Assembly (NCBI GenBank): GCA_021234155.1
Contig: JAJEKV010000140.1
Coordinates: 775,407-839,406, forward strand
Source: Isoetes taiwanensis
Lineage: Eukaryota > Streptophyta > Lycopodiopsida > Isoetales > Isoetaceae
Direction of reading: 5' to 3'
Length of the DNA: 64,000 bases
This document shows, one piece after another, positions 39,807 through 51,260 of this stretch; position 1 is the first letter of the stretch; each line of letters starts with the position of its first letter. The notes under the pieces were generated by a model. It did not search any database. It was not told the origin of the DNA and saw nothing but the letters and a program-made list of their open reading frames with translations. The translations under genes and the position numbers were made by a program.

Positions 39807-42330
39807 TCAATCCAAGACCAATTGAAGACCTTGAGGTTCTCCAAAGCCAACATCACGAAGTAGATGATCTTTATGCCTCGAGGTTTCTGAAGTGCAACTT
39901 CGCGGTGTACCGCTTCGACTTCGGCGGCTAGAACCTGCTTTGTGACACCAATTTGGACCATGCGCAGTACTTCCAGACCACAGGAATCTATCCCCATAAG
40001 GGTTAAGCAAACTCTCACAAAATGGTGTTGCACTCTCAGAAACCAATCCCTACAACACAAAATCCAACATAAGCACGTCTTAGTAATGTAAAATATGAGA
40101 ATAACAGACTTCTTTAAATTTATCAGGAAAAGATGCAAGAGAAAGATAAAGATGGTAATTTGGTCCACTCACCTCTGCCATCGCCTTGATTTTGAGGGCA
40201 GTGTCATTTGTAACGAGTGCAACTTGACCATCAGAAATTGTATTGCCAAACAGAAGGGCACAGTCAAGAACGTGGTCGTCATTAGTTGGGGACATGAGGT
40301 CGCATAAGCTTCCAAACTGTGAAAAAGATGAACACTTTACAGAGGGTGAAACAGGGGGTGTAACTACAACAGGTCTTGTCTCATGGATACTTTGGACATG
40401 TATCCATGAAGGCAATCTGGTCATGCAATCCTCTATCCAATTCAGGGCTGCCCGAGCTTCAGCTTTTTTCCTCTTCATAAAGTCAAGCTCTCTAATCACT
40501 GCCATCACAAGCAGAATAATTTTTAGATATAGTTCATTCCAGAGATATAGTGATTTACAGTTTCAGATCATGTTCTACTGACCTATCTTTGGTATTATCA
40601 GTCGAGTCTCACGGACCCCTTCTAACTGCTTCAACGATTTGAAGGAAGCTTCATCCAATAGACAGTTGGTATCTACCACAATGTGCCACTGCCTTCTCGG
40701 ACTATCACAGATCTGAAGCCTTCTCAACATATCATCTACACTAGGAGCCTGCACCAAAAAGGAGTAAATAACTAATGTGAACTTAAGCAGCAGCCCTATA
40801 GGCTTGATCAAACGTAATCAATCTGAAGATTAGAACCTTGAAGATTCAAACGAAAATCACTTACCAAAGTTGACCTCCTCAGACCCTTAGGGATGTCTTG
40901 GCTATCATCTTCTGAAGTTGTGTAAGATGCAGGCTGAAATACAGGTTTATACTGACTCTGAGCTCCAGGCGAAGGCAGATAGAACAGGGGTTTAAAAGGT
41001 TGCCTTGCAGGGAGATGCTGGAATGAATGCTTGGGCTTTCCCAAGAAGCTGGCAGATTGTGTTGCTGAAGAGGGCCCGAGAACTGGCTTCTGGCATTTTG
41101 CATAGCTAGAACAAGTCTGAGGTGCCACATTTTCTTTGTCTGAGGGGTATTCATCAGCATCCTCCCACTCTGCATCGGAAGACAATGGAGGTGCAGACGC
41201 TTCTTCCTTTGCATCCTCTCTAATACACAGCCTTGTAGATTCTTGAGGCTTAGCTGATTTGGTCAGCAGATTAGGTAAGGGAGTGGAGTTGCATCTTCTA
41301 AGCCATAGCTTAGAATGGTTTTCTTGCTTTGTCTCATTAAGAACTTTGTGCTCTTCCAGTGCCCTTCTCTCTGCAGCAGGCGCAATACTGCTCCCTTTCT
41401 TGCCTGCAGGAGAAAAATCAGACTTCTTGCTCAAAGGAGAGCTCATTATGGTGCATGAATTTGCTTTCTTGATTCCTGCACATGGAGGCCTAGGCGATCT
41501 ACCATTCAATGATGAAAGCACTGCACGCTCCTGTAAATAATGCTTATCCTGGTGAACTGATGCCTGAGGTGGCCTATTTTCATCCTGGTTCGTACCAGTT
41601 TTATTTTCCTGATATGAGATATGCATGAAAGATTTCAGTAAGAATTTATATAAAATTCTAATTTCAAAGACGGTACCTGGTTGTCTTTGTCATTGATTGT
41701 TGTCATGATCTCTTGAGGCCGAACCCCACTGTATTTGCTAAATTGTACTGGCTCAGAATCTACTAGTGAAGATTCAGGAGAAGAAGTTGAAGAAGAAGAA
41801 TCCGACTCTTCACCTTCATCTGACTGACAAAACCATTGAATTCTGTAGCTTCTTGTTGATGCTCCAAGCTGAAAAACATCGTCCTCCTTGATAATAGTTG
41901 GAGAAAGGGACTGAATCAGGTTGCCATTAACCTTGGTGCCATGAACTAAGAATCGAAAGTAAAAATGGAGGGTCAATATAAAAATCTTGAATGGGCATCA
42001 TTGATTCTTGAAGTTGTAAAACTTCTGTAGACAATAACTTAATTAATAACCAAATACATTCTTCTACACAAGAAGCAGGCAGACTGCAATATCCTAAGAG
42101 AGGATAAAAATCTAACCTGAATCTAGGTCTGTAAGCAGAAGCGCCCGACGCATCAGTAGAACTTGGAGCTTGATATGATGCCGGCTAGTACTGGCATGGC
42201 CAACAACAATGTCACAATTCTGGTGACGACCCATTAAATAAGAATCTCTGCCTTGGAGACGAATATCGTCTATCGCTTGCCCATCCTTGATCACAATCAA
42301 GTGCGGAATCCATTCCTGGCCCGCTCCCAT
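39807..42330 (-). CDS. PS1: FHA-PIN domain protein, PARALLEL SPINDLE 1-like, 6 exons
   Basis: Exons in transcript order: 42330-42117, 41945-41677, 41608-40865, 40748-40583, 40498-40173, 40049-39807. All introns are GT-AG and phases match, giving 653 residues. An N-terminal FHA domain shows GRHQNCDIVV (34-43), STSRHH (47-52) and HGTKVNGN (73-80), which binds phosphothreonine in this family. A low-complexity Ser/Glu-rich linker follows. The C-terminal PIN domain (about 430-610) has WHIVVDTNCLL (Asp435), VIREL (Glu468), DDHVLDCALL (Asp539, Asp543) and NDTALKIKAMAE (Asp563), so the acidic nuclease residues are all present. Arabidopsis PS1 has the same two domains and controls spindle orientation in male meiosis II. 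That protein is far longer, so the linker here is short. The exon-exon joins FSESATPF-like and NPYGDRFLW also fit PS1. Confidence 0.88.
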
Positions 42331-42689
42331 AGCTCAAATCTGGCCTCTGAATCTCCGGCTGTTAGCAAGATCAAATGCTAGATATTTGGTATGATATGTG
42401 GATCATGAGCTCGATGATCCGGCATTCTCAAAAACTGAAGGCGCAGTAGAACGTCTCTTAAATTTTGAAATTTTGAACGTTAAAAACCCTAATAGTAGCT
42501 TACCTATAATTCAAACCCATGTATATAAAAATAATGAATAATGCAATCCATCCGTTCCAAGGAATACAGGGGCATTTTTGAAATTTTCCCTTTGTTTTAT
42601 GCACCCCTTTTCTCCACAACATGCCATTTAAGGGATAAGTTCCCGACACAGGGCATACCTTAGCCATGGCGGTAAATGTCGGACGTGGG

Positions 42690-42775
42690 CATGTTATAGC
42701 CAGCCTTAAATGGCAAAAAATCTGCTAAGTCCACAAAAACGTCGTGTAATTTTTTTTGGGCATGGCTATAACATG
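42690..42775. repeat. Small foldback upstream of PS1
   Basis: CATGTTATAGCCA (42690-42702) is inverted at 42763-42775 with a 60-base spacer. The neighbouring sequence (GGACGTGGGCATG; GATATGCCCGTGGC) has further partial symmetry, so the element probably spans about 42600-42850. It looks like a MITE. It lies about 360 bp upstream of the PS1 start codon. Confidence 0.5.
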
Positions 42776-42850
42776 TCAAAGACACGGATATACCACGGAT
42801 ATGCCCGTGGCTATAAGTCGATGTCCGATATATACGACGCTCCCATACCT

Positions 42851-45386
42851 TAGTTTATTCAAGAGTTTCTTTGACACTACAAATATTATGATTGATTCCC
42901 TATCTATAAAATCTTTTGGTCATTGTATGCCTTCCATATGAAATCTTCTATTATGGTTTTCTTAGTATTTTTTTCAGATGGGTGGATACGCTTATACGAC
43001 CGAGTGAGCTTCTATTTTCTTAATTATTCCATGCTCTGAATTGAACATTGATATTAATGAACAAGAGACTTGCCCTGGCCTCCAAAGCGTTAAAACCTTC
43101 AGCTCAATTGGACTTGAAAGGAGTTAATATTTGGCATAAGGAATTGATTAAATGGCTTGCTAGGATTTGGGCTATTATCTTGTAGCTTTGATAAGCACTT
43201 TAAGCAAATAGCTTTCAAGGCATACATAAGAGCAGCCACGAACGTGCAATACAACCTTACCTTCGCCATCATGGATTGTTCTCAAGCCTAATGCGCGCAT
43301 TGGCCAAGTTGCAAAGGAATTCACATCAACTTATGGTTGAATGAGTGTGTTGGGTTGATATAAATTTTGAACACGAAGTTGCGGCTAAGGTATTGACAAT
43401 GAAGAGCATGTTGCTTTTAAGTGCCCACATCATGAGAATATTTGGGCTAAATATCCTATGATAAATTGGTCCTCTACACTAGTTAAACTATTTGAGAATC
43501 ATTCTACTTTATATTATTTAGGATGTTTTCACGTGAGCTCTTATAAAGCGTCGAAACCTTGGTGAAATCATGATTTATTTCATTTTTGGACTATGTATCA
43601 ATGTAGGATTGTCCCATAACCCACAGGTCTCAGTGGACGTTAATAGTATATTGTTATTATATTAGAAAACCAAAATCACATTGGACTAACTTAGGTTAGC
43701 ACATCATTGGCATATTTGGTTCTTTCAACCATGAACTATGTGGAATGTCCAGTAAATTATTGATCGCACTTAAATTGCCTTCTCAAGTATGATCTCAAAG
43801 CTAAATTTCAAAGTATAAGCTCTCTAGACCCTAGCATTGTAGAACTCAAGAAAACACTTCCAACATTTATTACATCTTACCTTGCCCTTGAAGCATCAAT
43901 AGCAACATTTCAGGTACATGATCTAGTTGCACAATTGAAATAGCAGTTGGAACAAGCATATGCTTGCCATGTACCTTAATCCACCACTAGAAGTTGAAGA
44001 GGTTGCAGCATGTATATATTGTAGATTACTTTTACAACAAATTTATTGCGGAGGCCTTGACCGTCACGAACATTTTTCTTCACATATTTCATGTCAATAC
44101 AAAATTCAAGTATCCTGAACATGTTTTTCTTGTGGCAAATAGCACAACGAGTGCATTTCCAGATGGAAATTTTCTAATAAGCAATGGCTCAAGTTAAATA
44201 CATATACCCATATTTTGTTAGTTGTTAGGATAATGTTGAATTATGTTCACGCCCCTCAGAATATAAGTTGTGGGTGTATATAAGGGATTGCAAGAGGTTA
44301 ACTCCAGCACAAGTCACCTTTAATGTTTCTGGATTTTAAGGGTCCTTCGTGTATAATCTTAATTGAGATGAGGGATTCTAGATAAACAACAATAAAAAAT
44401 AGAAAGAAGAACTAAACTCACAAGATGCATGATAGCTTTAGAAAGTCCATGGCAAAGTGTACAGAAAAATTTGGGAAAATATTGGCATATTTTTAAATGG
44501 TTTAGAGCAATTTTTATTCTTGTTTAAATTAAACGGCATTTTTTTATGCATTTGAAAGAATAGAATGGCACTGGATACGATGCAATTGATCTAGCATACC
44601 GAGACCAAAGCTTCTTTGTGATTGGAAGTAATTTAAGAAGATGAAGAATTGCATCATTTGAGGCCGTCTGTTGGAGCTAGAAAGCAGCGAATTCTGAGTC
44701 GCTGGTAGAAACTGACAATTGCATGGGAATTGTACCTATTGAAAATTGGAGTCGATTTTACCTCTAGAGGTTAAAATTGGGCTGATTTTTGCTTTGATTT
44801 TGGAGTAGCAGAGATCTAAAACAAGTTCAAAGATTCATTGTTAATTGTTAATTGTAATGGTTGCTAATACAATGAAAATAAAATAAAATAAAGTTATCAT
44901 CTGGAAGCTACACACAATAGCTACAATCTACATATAAATTTGGTCAATGCTTAACTGACAGTCTGGAAAGAGCGATGCAAAGCAGTGCCAGTCTGGAAAG
45001 AGGAAGCAACGGGATGACATCAGATCGAATCATAGAGCGAAGCAAAGCACTGATAGCACAATACTTTTACAATTATCTGATAGAGCGAAGCAAAGTTGTG
45101 ATAGTAGATGATTTCAAAGGAGCTGCAAAGGATTTGATCCATAAAGCTTTGGAAGATAGCAATGCAACGGTTTTTTTATGGTGTATTGTGAGCAGGTTCT
45201 TGGAAAAAGAAAGGCGTTGTACATGTGTTTCCATGGTGCATTGCAACGGTAAACTCAAAGGGGAAAACCTGTATGCCATGGATTATAGTTCTTCCAGGTC
45301 TGCCGGATCAATATTTACTGCATTTGCTATGGATTGACAAGGCTCTGGAAGCTTTTGTTGGATGCATCGGAGTTGAATCTCTATCA
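42851..45386. other. Intergenic sequence with a decayed element end
   Basis: No supported gene. AATTTATTGCGGAGGCC...CACGAACATTT (44037-44078) recurs in related form at 52796-52835. A 120-codon plus-strand frame at 44975-45337 is open but unrecognised, and starts in a local duplication of AGTCTGGAAAGAG. A zinc-finger-like DNEEHVAFKCPHHENIW (about 43397-43450, +) hints at a very old LINE tail. Confidence 0.35.
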
Positions 45387-46007
45387 TGAGTCTATATTGT
45401 ATGATGTATGATGAACCATGATGGGTGATGTTACTAGTCATGGTTTAAGGGGATGCACACTCAGTGAAGGCCTACATGTTCCAACTCCTAGAGTGACCAG
45501 GACCTTGGGGGGAGGGGGAGTATATGGTGTGTGTATTTGATGTGTGTCTCTATGAGTCTCTATGATAAGTCTATGTTGTATGATGTATGATTAACCATGA
45601 TGGGTGATGTTTCGCAGATACAGGTACTATCAAGCAAGCCGAGCCAATAAGAAAGTAATAAAATGAACGAAAATACACCTAATCACAATGAAATAAGGAT
45701 GAGTGGTGAGAATGATGAGTCTATATTGTATGATGTATGATTAACCATGATGGGTGATGTGTCGCAGGTACATGTACTATCAAGCAAGCCGAGCCAATAA
45801 GAAAGTAATAAAATGAACGAAAATACACCTAATCACAATGAACTAAGGATGAATGGTGAGAATGGGGTACTTCCCCAACGAGAATGAGTGAGAATGGGGC
45901 GCTTCTCCAACGTGAGTGAGAGTGAGCGAAGTGCGAAGGCAACGAGAATGAGTGAGAATGGGGCGCTTCTCGAATGTGAGTGAGAGTGAGCGAAGTGTGA
46001 AGGCGGG
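45387..46007. repeat. Two tandem arrays
   Basis: A 150-bp unit starting AGTCTATNTTGTATGATG occurs at 45568-45717 and 45718-45867, with an earlier partial copy at 45387-45432. A 64-bp unit starting GAGAATGAGTGAGAATGGGG follows at 45880-45943 and 45944-46007. The short unit reads through as GAGTGAGAGTGAGCGAAG. No coding function is apparent. Confidence 0.8.
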
Positions 46008-46328
46008 TACACTCCTTATAAGAAAACACGAACAAATCATCTAGCTTGAGGTTAATATTTTATTATAGTATTTAGAAGCCTTTTTTGGTGTTGAGCAAAT
46101 CAACTAGCTTTTTAAGCACATAGCATACAAGAAGTCTTCATCCTTCTTCGCACTCATCATCTATGAGTTTCATCGTTTACGTTTCTTGTCCTTGAGAATT
46201 AGTGACTTCCTTCTTGAGAAAATTGATGTTACCGATTCTGCATGCACAAGAAGAATGGTAATACATTAAAGGTGATAAATAGTATTGTCACAATTGCAAG
46301 AACAAATGAGAAAAAATAAACCAATGTA

Positions 46329-46830
46329 CTATGAAGGTTCTTCATCTTCCTCTGGCACTTCGTTGTTGAAATTCTCAATAAAATTTAGGTTTTTATCATT
46401 ACTCTTTGTTGAAACGTTTGTTAATGCTGAAAGATGAGATGCGTTTACATGATCCAATAGCATTTTATCGTTGTCTATTTCATAGCAGTGATGAGACAAA
46501 ATAGCATATGGTACTATTGTTGAACCTATTCCGCTAAATAAGTCCAATACCATGCCTTCTTTTGGACTGAAATTCTCAATAATAAACTCCATAAAACTGC
46601 TAGTGATGAATCTCCTATCTTGTTAAAACTGGCAGCTCATATTATCACTGATGCAGATGTAATTTCTCATATCCAAACTCCTACAGTCAAAATCATTGAT
46701 CTTAGCACAAATCAGCTTATTCATCTTGCGGTTTCTCACTATCAAAGCCATGCTATCAAACTTTTTCAAAAGCTCAAGCACATCTTTGCTTAGAGCTACA
46801 AAGTTTACGTGGCATTAAAAAGGAGTTAGG
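46329..46830 (-). pseudogene. N4/N6-type DNA methylase C-terminal fragment
   Basis: Minus strand. KDVLELLKKFDSMALIVRN (46800 downward) is followed, after an in-frame TAA near 46625, by RRFITSSFMEFIIENFSP and GMVLDLFSGIGSTIVPYAIL, then CYEIDNDKMLLDHV and an acidic tail ending at TAG 46329. The DLFSGIGST-x-CYEID pattern is the SAM-binding motif I of amino-methyltransferases, in which motif I follows the catalytic motif. That catalytic (D/S)PPY motif was not found in this fragment. On the same strand, the ParB-like segments at 49560-51260 lie upstream, so this may be the 3' end of one gene split by a retroelement. Confidence 0.55.
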
Positions 46831-46854
46831 GGAACTAATGATTCCTACTAAATC

Positions 46855-47870
46855 TGACTTATGCCTATCTAGCAATGACAGTACAGGCTCGGCAGTATAT
46901 GCTCAACCCCAACTATCGCGACTGTATTAAGGCCAAGATTGACAAGCTTCTTGCAGCCGACCTCATTTATGAAAGTCAAACACTCTGATTGGATGAGCCT
47001 TATAGTCGTCGATCTCAAATATAACGTCAAGATTCATGTGTTGCATGGACTATTGCAAGCTCACTGAAGCCACAGAAAGAGACAATTTTCTCCCTTTACA
47101 GATCAAGTTCTTGAAGAGGTTACGAGCCATGAAATGTATTCCTTAGATGAATTCTCAGGATACAATAAGATCTCCATTAGGCTAGAAGATCAACTCGACC
47201 ACATTCACCATGCCGTGGGCTAACTTCGCCTATAAAGTGGTCCCCTTTAGTTTCTCAAATCACCTTCTACTTTTTAATGCATTATGCTTTCTGTTTTCGA
47301 GGATTACATGAAAGAAACTGCCTTTCTCCTAGTTTTCCAAGATGATTTCTCTGCTTATAATTTTATAGATGATCATCCCTCTACACTGGAACTTGTCTTT
47401 CAAAAATATAATTTTGGCATCAGTTTAAACCAAGAAAAGTACAGTTTTTGTATCACCTCTGGTGTTCTTTTGGAACATATGGATAGCAAAAATCATTTGT
47501 GCACTTCAAGCTCAGACATCCACCAGCATCAAGGAAACCAATTCCTTGCTTGGACATTGCAAAAGTTTATGGTTTTTATCTTCAATAACTTGCTGGCAAC
47601 ATGCACCTAATCTCGCCTCTCATGGCAATTGCAGTCATTCCCACTTATCTGTTTTAATCAGTAGTTTGTGGGACCTTGTACGAATTGATGCAATAGCTAC
47701 AAGCTTTTTCTTGGACAAAGAAGCAAGCAAATAAGCTTGTGGTCTTTTTGCCGAAGCGATAAGAAGCTTGCATTAAATATCTAAAGTCCCCATCAATGTT
47801 GAATCTCTTGGAGAAGTTACACGTTAAGGGTTGTACAATCAATACTTAGTGTTTTGGATGTCTCAATTTT
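46855..47870 (+). pseudogene. Ty3/gypsy reverse transcriptase, decayed
   Basis: The plus strand reads LNPNYRDCIKAKIDKLLAADLIYES, VCMDYCKLTEATERDNF, PLPFTDQVLEEVTSHEMYSLDEFSGYNKISI, then a degenerate active-site region (VFQDDFSAYNF). Each matches conserved Ty3 RT blocks. Frameshifts and stops occur throughout. A possible RNase H piece, VDAQVWGAILRQDKQL, lies at about 48586-48633. The element separates the methylase-like and ParB-like fragments. Confidence 0.75.
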
Positions 47871-49559
47871 GAGTTTGATAGTCTTTCATATCCTTTAATA
47901 ATTGAATAAAATAACTGCTTATAATTTTAATGTTTTTTGTAGACGAAATGAAGAATAATTAGAAATTGCAACTTTTTTGTAGAATAATCTAGAGAGAACA
48001 ATATGGTTTATTCATCCACAGTAAAATATAAAAAACTTAGGTGGTGGTTAACAATGTTTAATGCTCAAGGATGCTATTGTATAAGTCCATTTGATATCTT
48101 CGTATAAACAACATAAAGAATCGTGTCTTTTGTGTCCTATTTTCTTGGTGCATTTGAAACTTTTTGGGTTGGCTTCTGGCTTCCATTTAATGCAGTAATA
48201 TGCGTAATGATGATTTTACCTTTCAGATTATCAAGGTGGCATCATCACTAGCTCCATTTTTTCTTTCCATGTGGTGAGGAAAAAAGGGCAGTTTTAGTTT
48301 AGCTCGGAGGTACTACAAGCTCTTCTGACATGGACCATGCATATTCTTTAGCACAACCTTGTAGATAAAACAAGCAGCATTATCTTCTTCTTCTTCTTCT
48401 TCTTCTTCTTCTTCATTGTTGCAGATCCTGAACTGGTGTGATCTTAGAGGGAATCCGTATGGTGGAGCCTGCATGTCAGGATCCCATTTAACACCCACGA
48501 TTTACTAGACCCCTTTGCACACATTGTTAAAGCAAGCCAACATGGTGATTATATCCTGGTCATCCCTGTATCGCCACATTCACAGTCGTAGATGCGCAAG
48601 TATGGGGAGCTATTTTACGTCAGGACAAGCAGTTGAAGGGAACATGTACTTTTCATTACACTTTGGTCTTCACAAATGAACAAGCATAATAAATATTGTC
48701 CGGTAATGAACCTTTGTTATTGAAATTATCCTAACTCTTCTTGTTTTGAACTTCTGGATCGAGGTTTGATCGTTCTATACTCAATGTTTATACATTGTTT
48801 TTCTTTAATTAGTTTGCACCACTATATGCATTATCTTGCAGTTGGGCTTCTTTCGTATCTAAGATCGTGGATTCATAGGGCGTGCAATTTTTTTTATGCC
48901 TGGTCTTTTTCGTTGGTTGCATCACTTGTTTGCCACACTTGGCCGTTCATAATCAAATTTGAGGTGATGTCACATTTTGGCGTCTTTCCACTGCTCCCCT
49001 GTTAATTGAGACTTTTTTCTATCACTATTCATCGATAGGATTACGTTGCTTATTGTTTTGCAATGGTTTGTTTGTGCATTCTAGATGCTAACGTTTAAAC
49101 TCTTTTATTGTTCTTTTTGCATTTCCTCTTGGGTACATTTATTTCAAGAGTTCTTAGAATGGCTTGATTAGATAAGCAAGCAATCTCGAAGCGACTGATT
49201 TGCTTGTTGAATTTTGTCGCCCGCCACTTCTATTCCGGTGAACTCCATGTATGCATAGAGGATAGGAGCATTTTGACAAATATAAAAAAAAGGCGCATTT
49301 TTACAATTACATGAAAATGCAAGGGCATCTTTAACAATTCCCAAATAGTTTTGGTTCGTAGATTAGCTTATTTAGGTCCTTAGATATTTTACCTAGATAG
49401 AATATTTCTAAGGTGGAAATGCATTGGAAAATAATTTATCTAGAGCGTAAACAAATTTTGGTTTGCAATCAGGGAATAAGGGTTGTGGTTTAAAGAACCA
49501 TAGTAGCTTGGCCGATGTTTGCTAGTTTTGACGATGTTCATTGAACCAGAGAACCCTGA
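47871..49559. other. Spacer with TTC microsatellite
   Basis: (TTC)11 occurs at 48383-48415. On the minus strand, around 48420-48498, a protein-like stretch (KWDPDMQAPPYGFPLRSHQF) precedes the repeat. It could be a relic exon of the methylase-like gene, because it has a PPY triplet and lies in the right order and strand, but the evidence is thin. The remainder is AT-rich DNA without recognisable genes. Confidence 0.35.
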
Positions 49560-51260
49560 CAGGACTTCACCATGTAGGTTTCTGACACAGTCTCAGGAAT
49601 GTCCAAGTCCCCACTGACTCTGCACCTCAGCTCCACACGGACCTTTAATGGTAGATGGGCTGGTTTTTCCTTGTTCCTGGATTTTTATGTCTGAATAAAT
49701 CCAGGTGACCACTTTGTGTACCTGAGCAGGTCTTCATCAGTTATTTTCATCATGTCCAAGATACCTTGCTCAGATAGGTTTTCTATTCCAAACATCTCAA
49801 AGAGTTCCTTTGAGATGGCCTCCCTCATGACAAGGTCTTTCATGGACTTGCAGGCCTCTGGAAAGGATGGTACATCTTTGATTTTTGAGACCACCTTCAC
49901 AAAGAGCTATCTATCTATAACAGACTGGAGCACCTTGGGAATTTCTTCCCTTAACCCCTGTGCAGTCCTCAAGTCTGTGATTGTAAAATCTTCAAGGGAT
50001 CATTTCTCAGGTTTCCCTGCTTTTCCTACAACCTCTCCTGTTGTCTACTTGTTCCACACCTCATCCCATTTGTCCCACACATGATCAGAACTGAACACTA
50101 TGTGGTAGGAATCAGAGGGGCCTTTCTTGGACTTCTTCTTCTTGGTGCCAGTTTCCTCTTCCTCCTCTGCAACATTCTTCTTCTTTCGTATTATGACCTT
50201 GCTGATCATCTTTATCATTTCCTCGTAGGAGTTGTCTTTCTTCTTCCCCTGCTTCTTTTTTTTTGAAATTGGACGGCCAAGCTCAATCCGTTGATTTCTA
50301 GCTTGCCTCAACTGCATGGGATATGGTCTGAGATAAGAATATAAAATCATAAGTTAGTACCATATAGATATCCATTTCGCGCGTAGCGCAAGTATGCTGA
50401 AGCAAGAAAATAAAAAACTTACTCGCGCTATGCGCGAGACTACGGACCAATGTTGGACTGCAGTCTCGCGCGTATTGCAAGTTGATTACTGCAGAATAAG
50501 AAACAAAGGCACTTACGAGTTGTATTGTACCACCCTTGCAATTGTGTTCAACTGCACTTATTTTTATTGTAGTCAGTGCAAGTTGAGGCGTATAATGACT
50601 AAGGATTCGACATTGGCTGTAACTGAAGTGCTCCCTGTACTCCTTGGCACCTATCTTATCCATTTTCTCCATAAGCGCCTTCGTTGCCTCAACTGAGTGT
50701 TGCCCGTCAATGACAATGTAGCGCACCGTGTCGCTCTTCCTTAGGTCATCCCATGTGTTCCATGGGTATGGCTCGTCATTGACTAAGTCCCATGTAGAAC
50801 ATCAGCTGGATTTGGTACTGTGGTGGGAAATTCAATCATGGATTTTTGTATCCTCGGGGCATGTTTGGGATCAAAGATCCTAGATATGAAAGATGCTCTA
50901 GAAGATCTTATCAGCTTGTCAATGGCTATCCTTTTTGTTGCATCCAAATGAAGTGGATACCATTGCTTGAATTTTAGAAGCTTGTCTACAGCATCAACCC
51001 TGAATTTCTTTTCAATATCCGTTTCCTTCACTGGCTTTGGCAAAGGTACTAAGGCCAAAGTTTTTTACTCAAGTGCGCCGCCACTACCACCGAAACCAAA
51101 TATGTAGAAGCTTGAAGATGGTTTCTTCTGCAAACTTCGTTGGACTGCGGATATTCCTTCACATACAGAACGAACTGTATGTGAGCTTTGAATGGGCCAG
51201 CCATACTTTGTAACACCGTCTGCTGTCTTATCTGGCCTGAATCCGTCTATACCTGCATTG
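49560..51260 (-). pseudogene. ParB-like (DGQHS) gene, N-terminal part, broken
   Basis: Minus strand. The first exon (about 51252-50517) reads GIDGFRPDKTADGVTKYGWP, FGFGGSGG, LVPLPKPVKETDIEKKFRVD, YPLHLDATKRIAIDKLIRSS and RYIVIDGQHSVEATKAL, and ends at a GTAAGT donor. A 205-bp intron (50516-50312) precedes RQARNQRIELGRP, a Lys-rich stretch, and MREAISKELFEMFGIENL. 'Position loop then VxDGQHRxxA' is typical of ParB/Srx-like domains, which in bacteria are often fused to N4/N6 methylases. Stops at about 51067, 50044, 50003, 49910 and 49687 and a frameshift at about 50790 disable it. Upstream exons are unknown. I infer a joint gene with the methylase fragment at 46329-46830. Confidence 0.5.
50375..50480. 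repeat. Three GCGCGAG-type dyads within the ParB-gene intron
   Basis: TTTCGCGCGTAGCGCAAG (50375-50392), CTCGCGCTATGCGCGAG (50422-50438) and TCTCGCGCGTATTGCAAG (50464-50481) lie within 105 bases of an AT-rich intron. The middle one is a perfect 7-bp-arm palindrome. Close relatives lie at 34825-35812. Confidence 0.7.

Noticed and set aside
44975-45337. 120-codon open frame on the plus strand
   Set aside because: No recognisable domain, no splice or promoter context, and a local sequence duplication at its start; chance is as likely as a gene.
48313-48498. Minus-strand frame with a poly-Glu tract as a gene
   Set aside because: The Glu run is the (TTC)n microsatellite, and the frame has no start context or homologous continuation. 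Only the PPY-containing part is kept as a weak finding.
46329-51260. Bacterial contamination as the source of the ParB/methylase signal
   Set aside because: The segments carry GT-AG introns, several stops and a Ty3 retroelement between them, and plant repeats lie on both sides.
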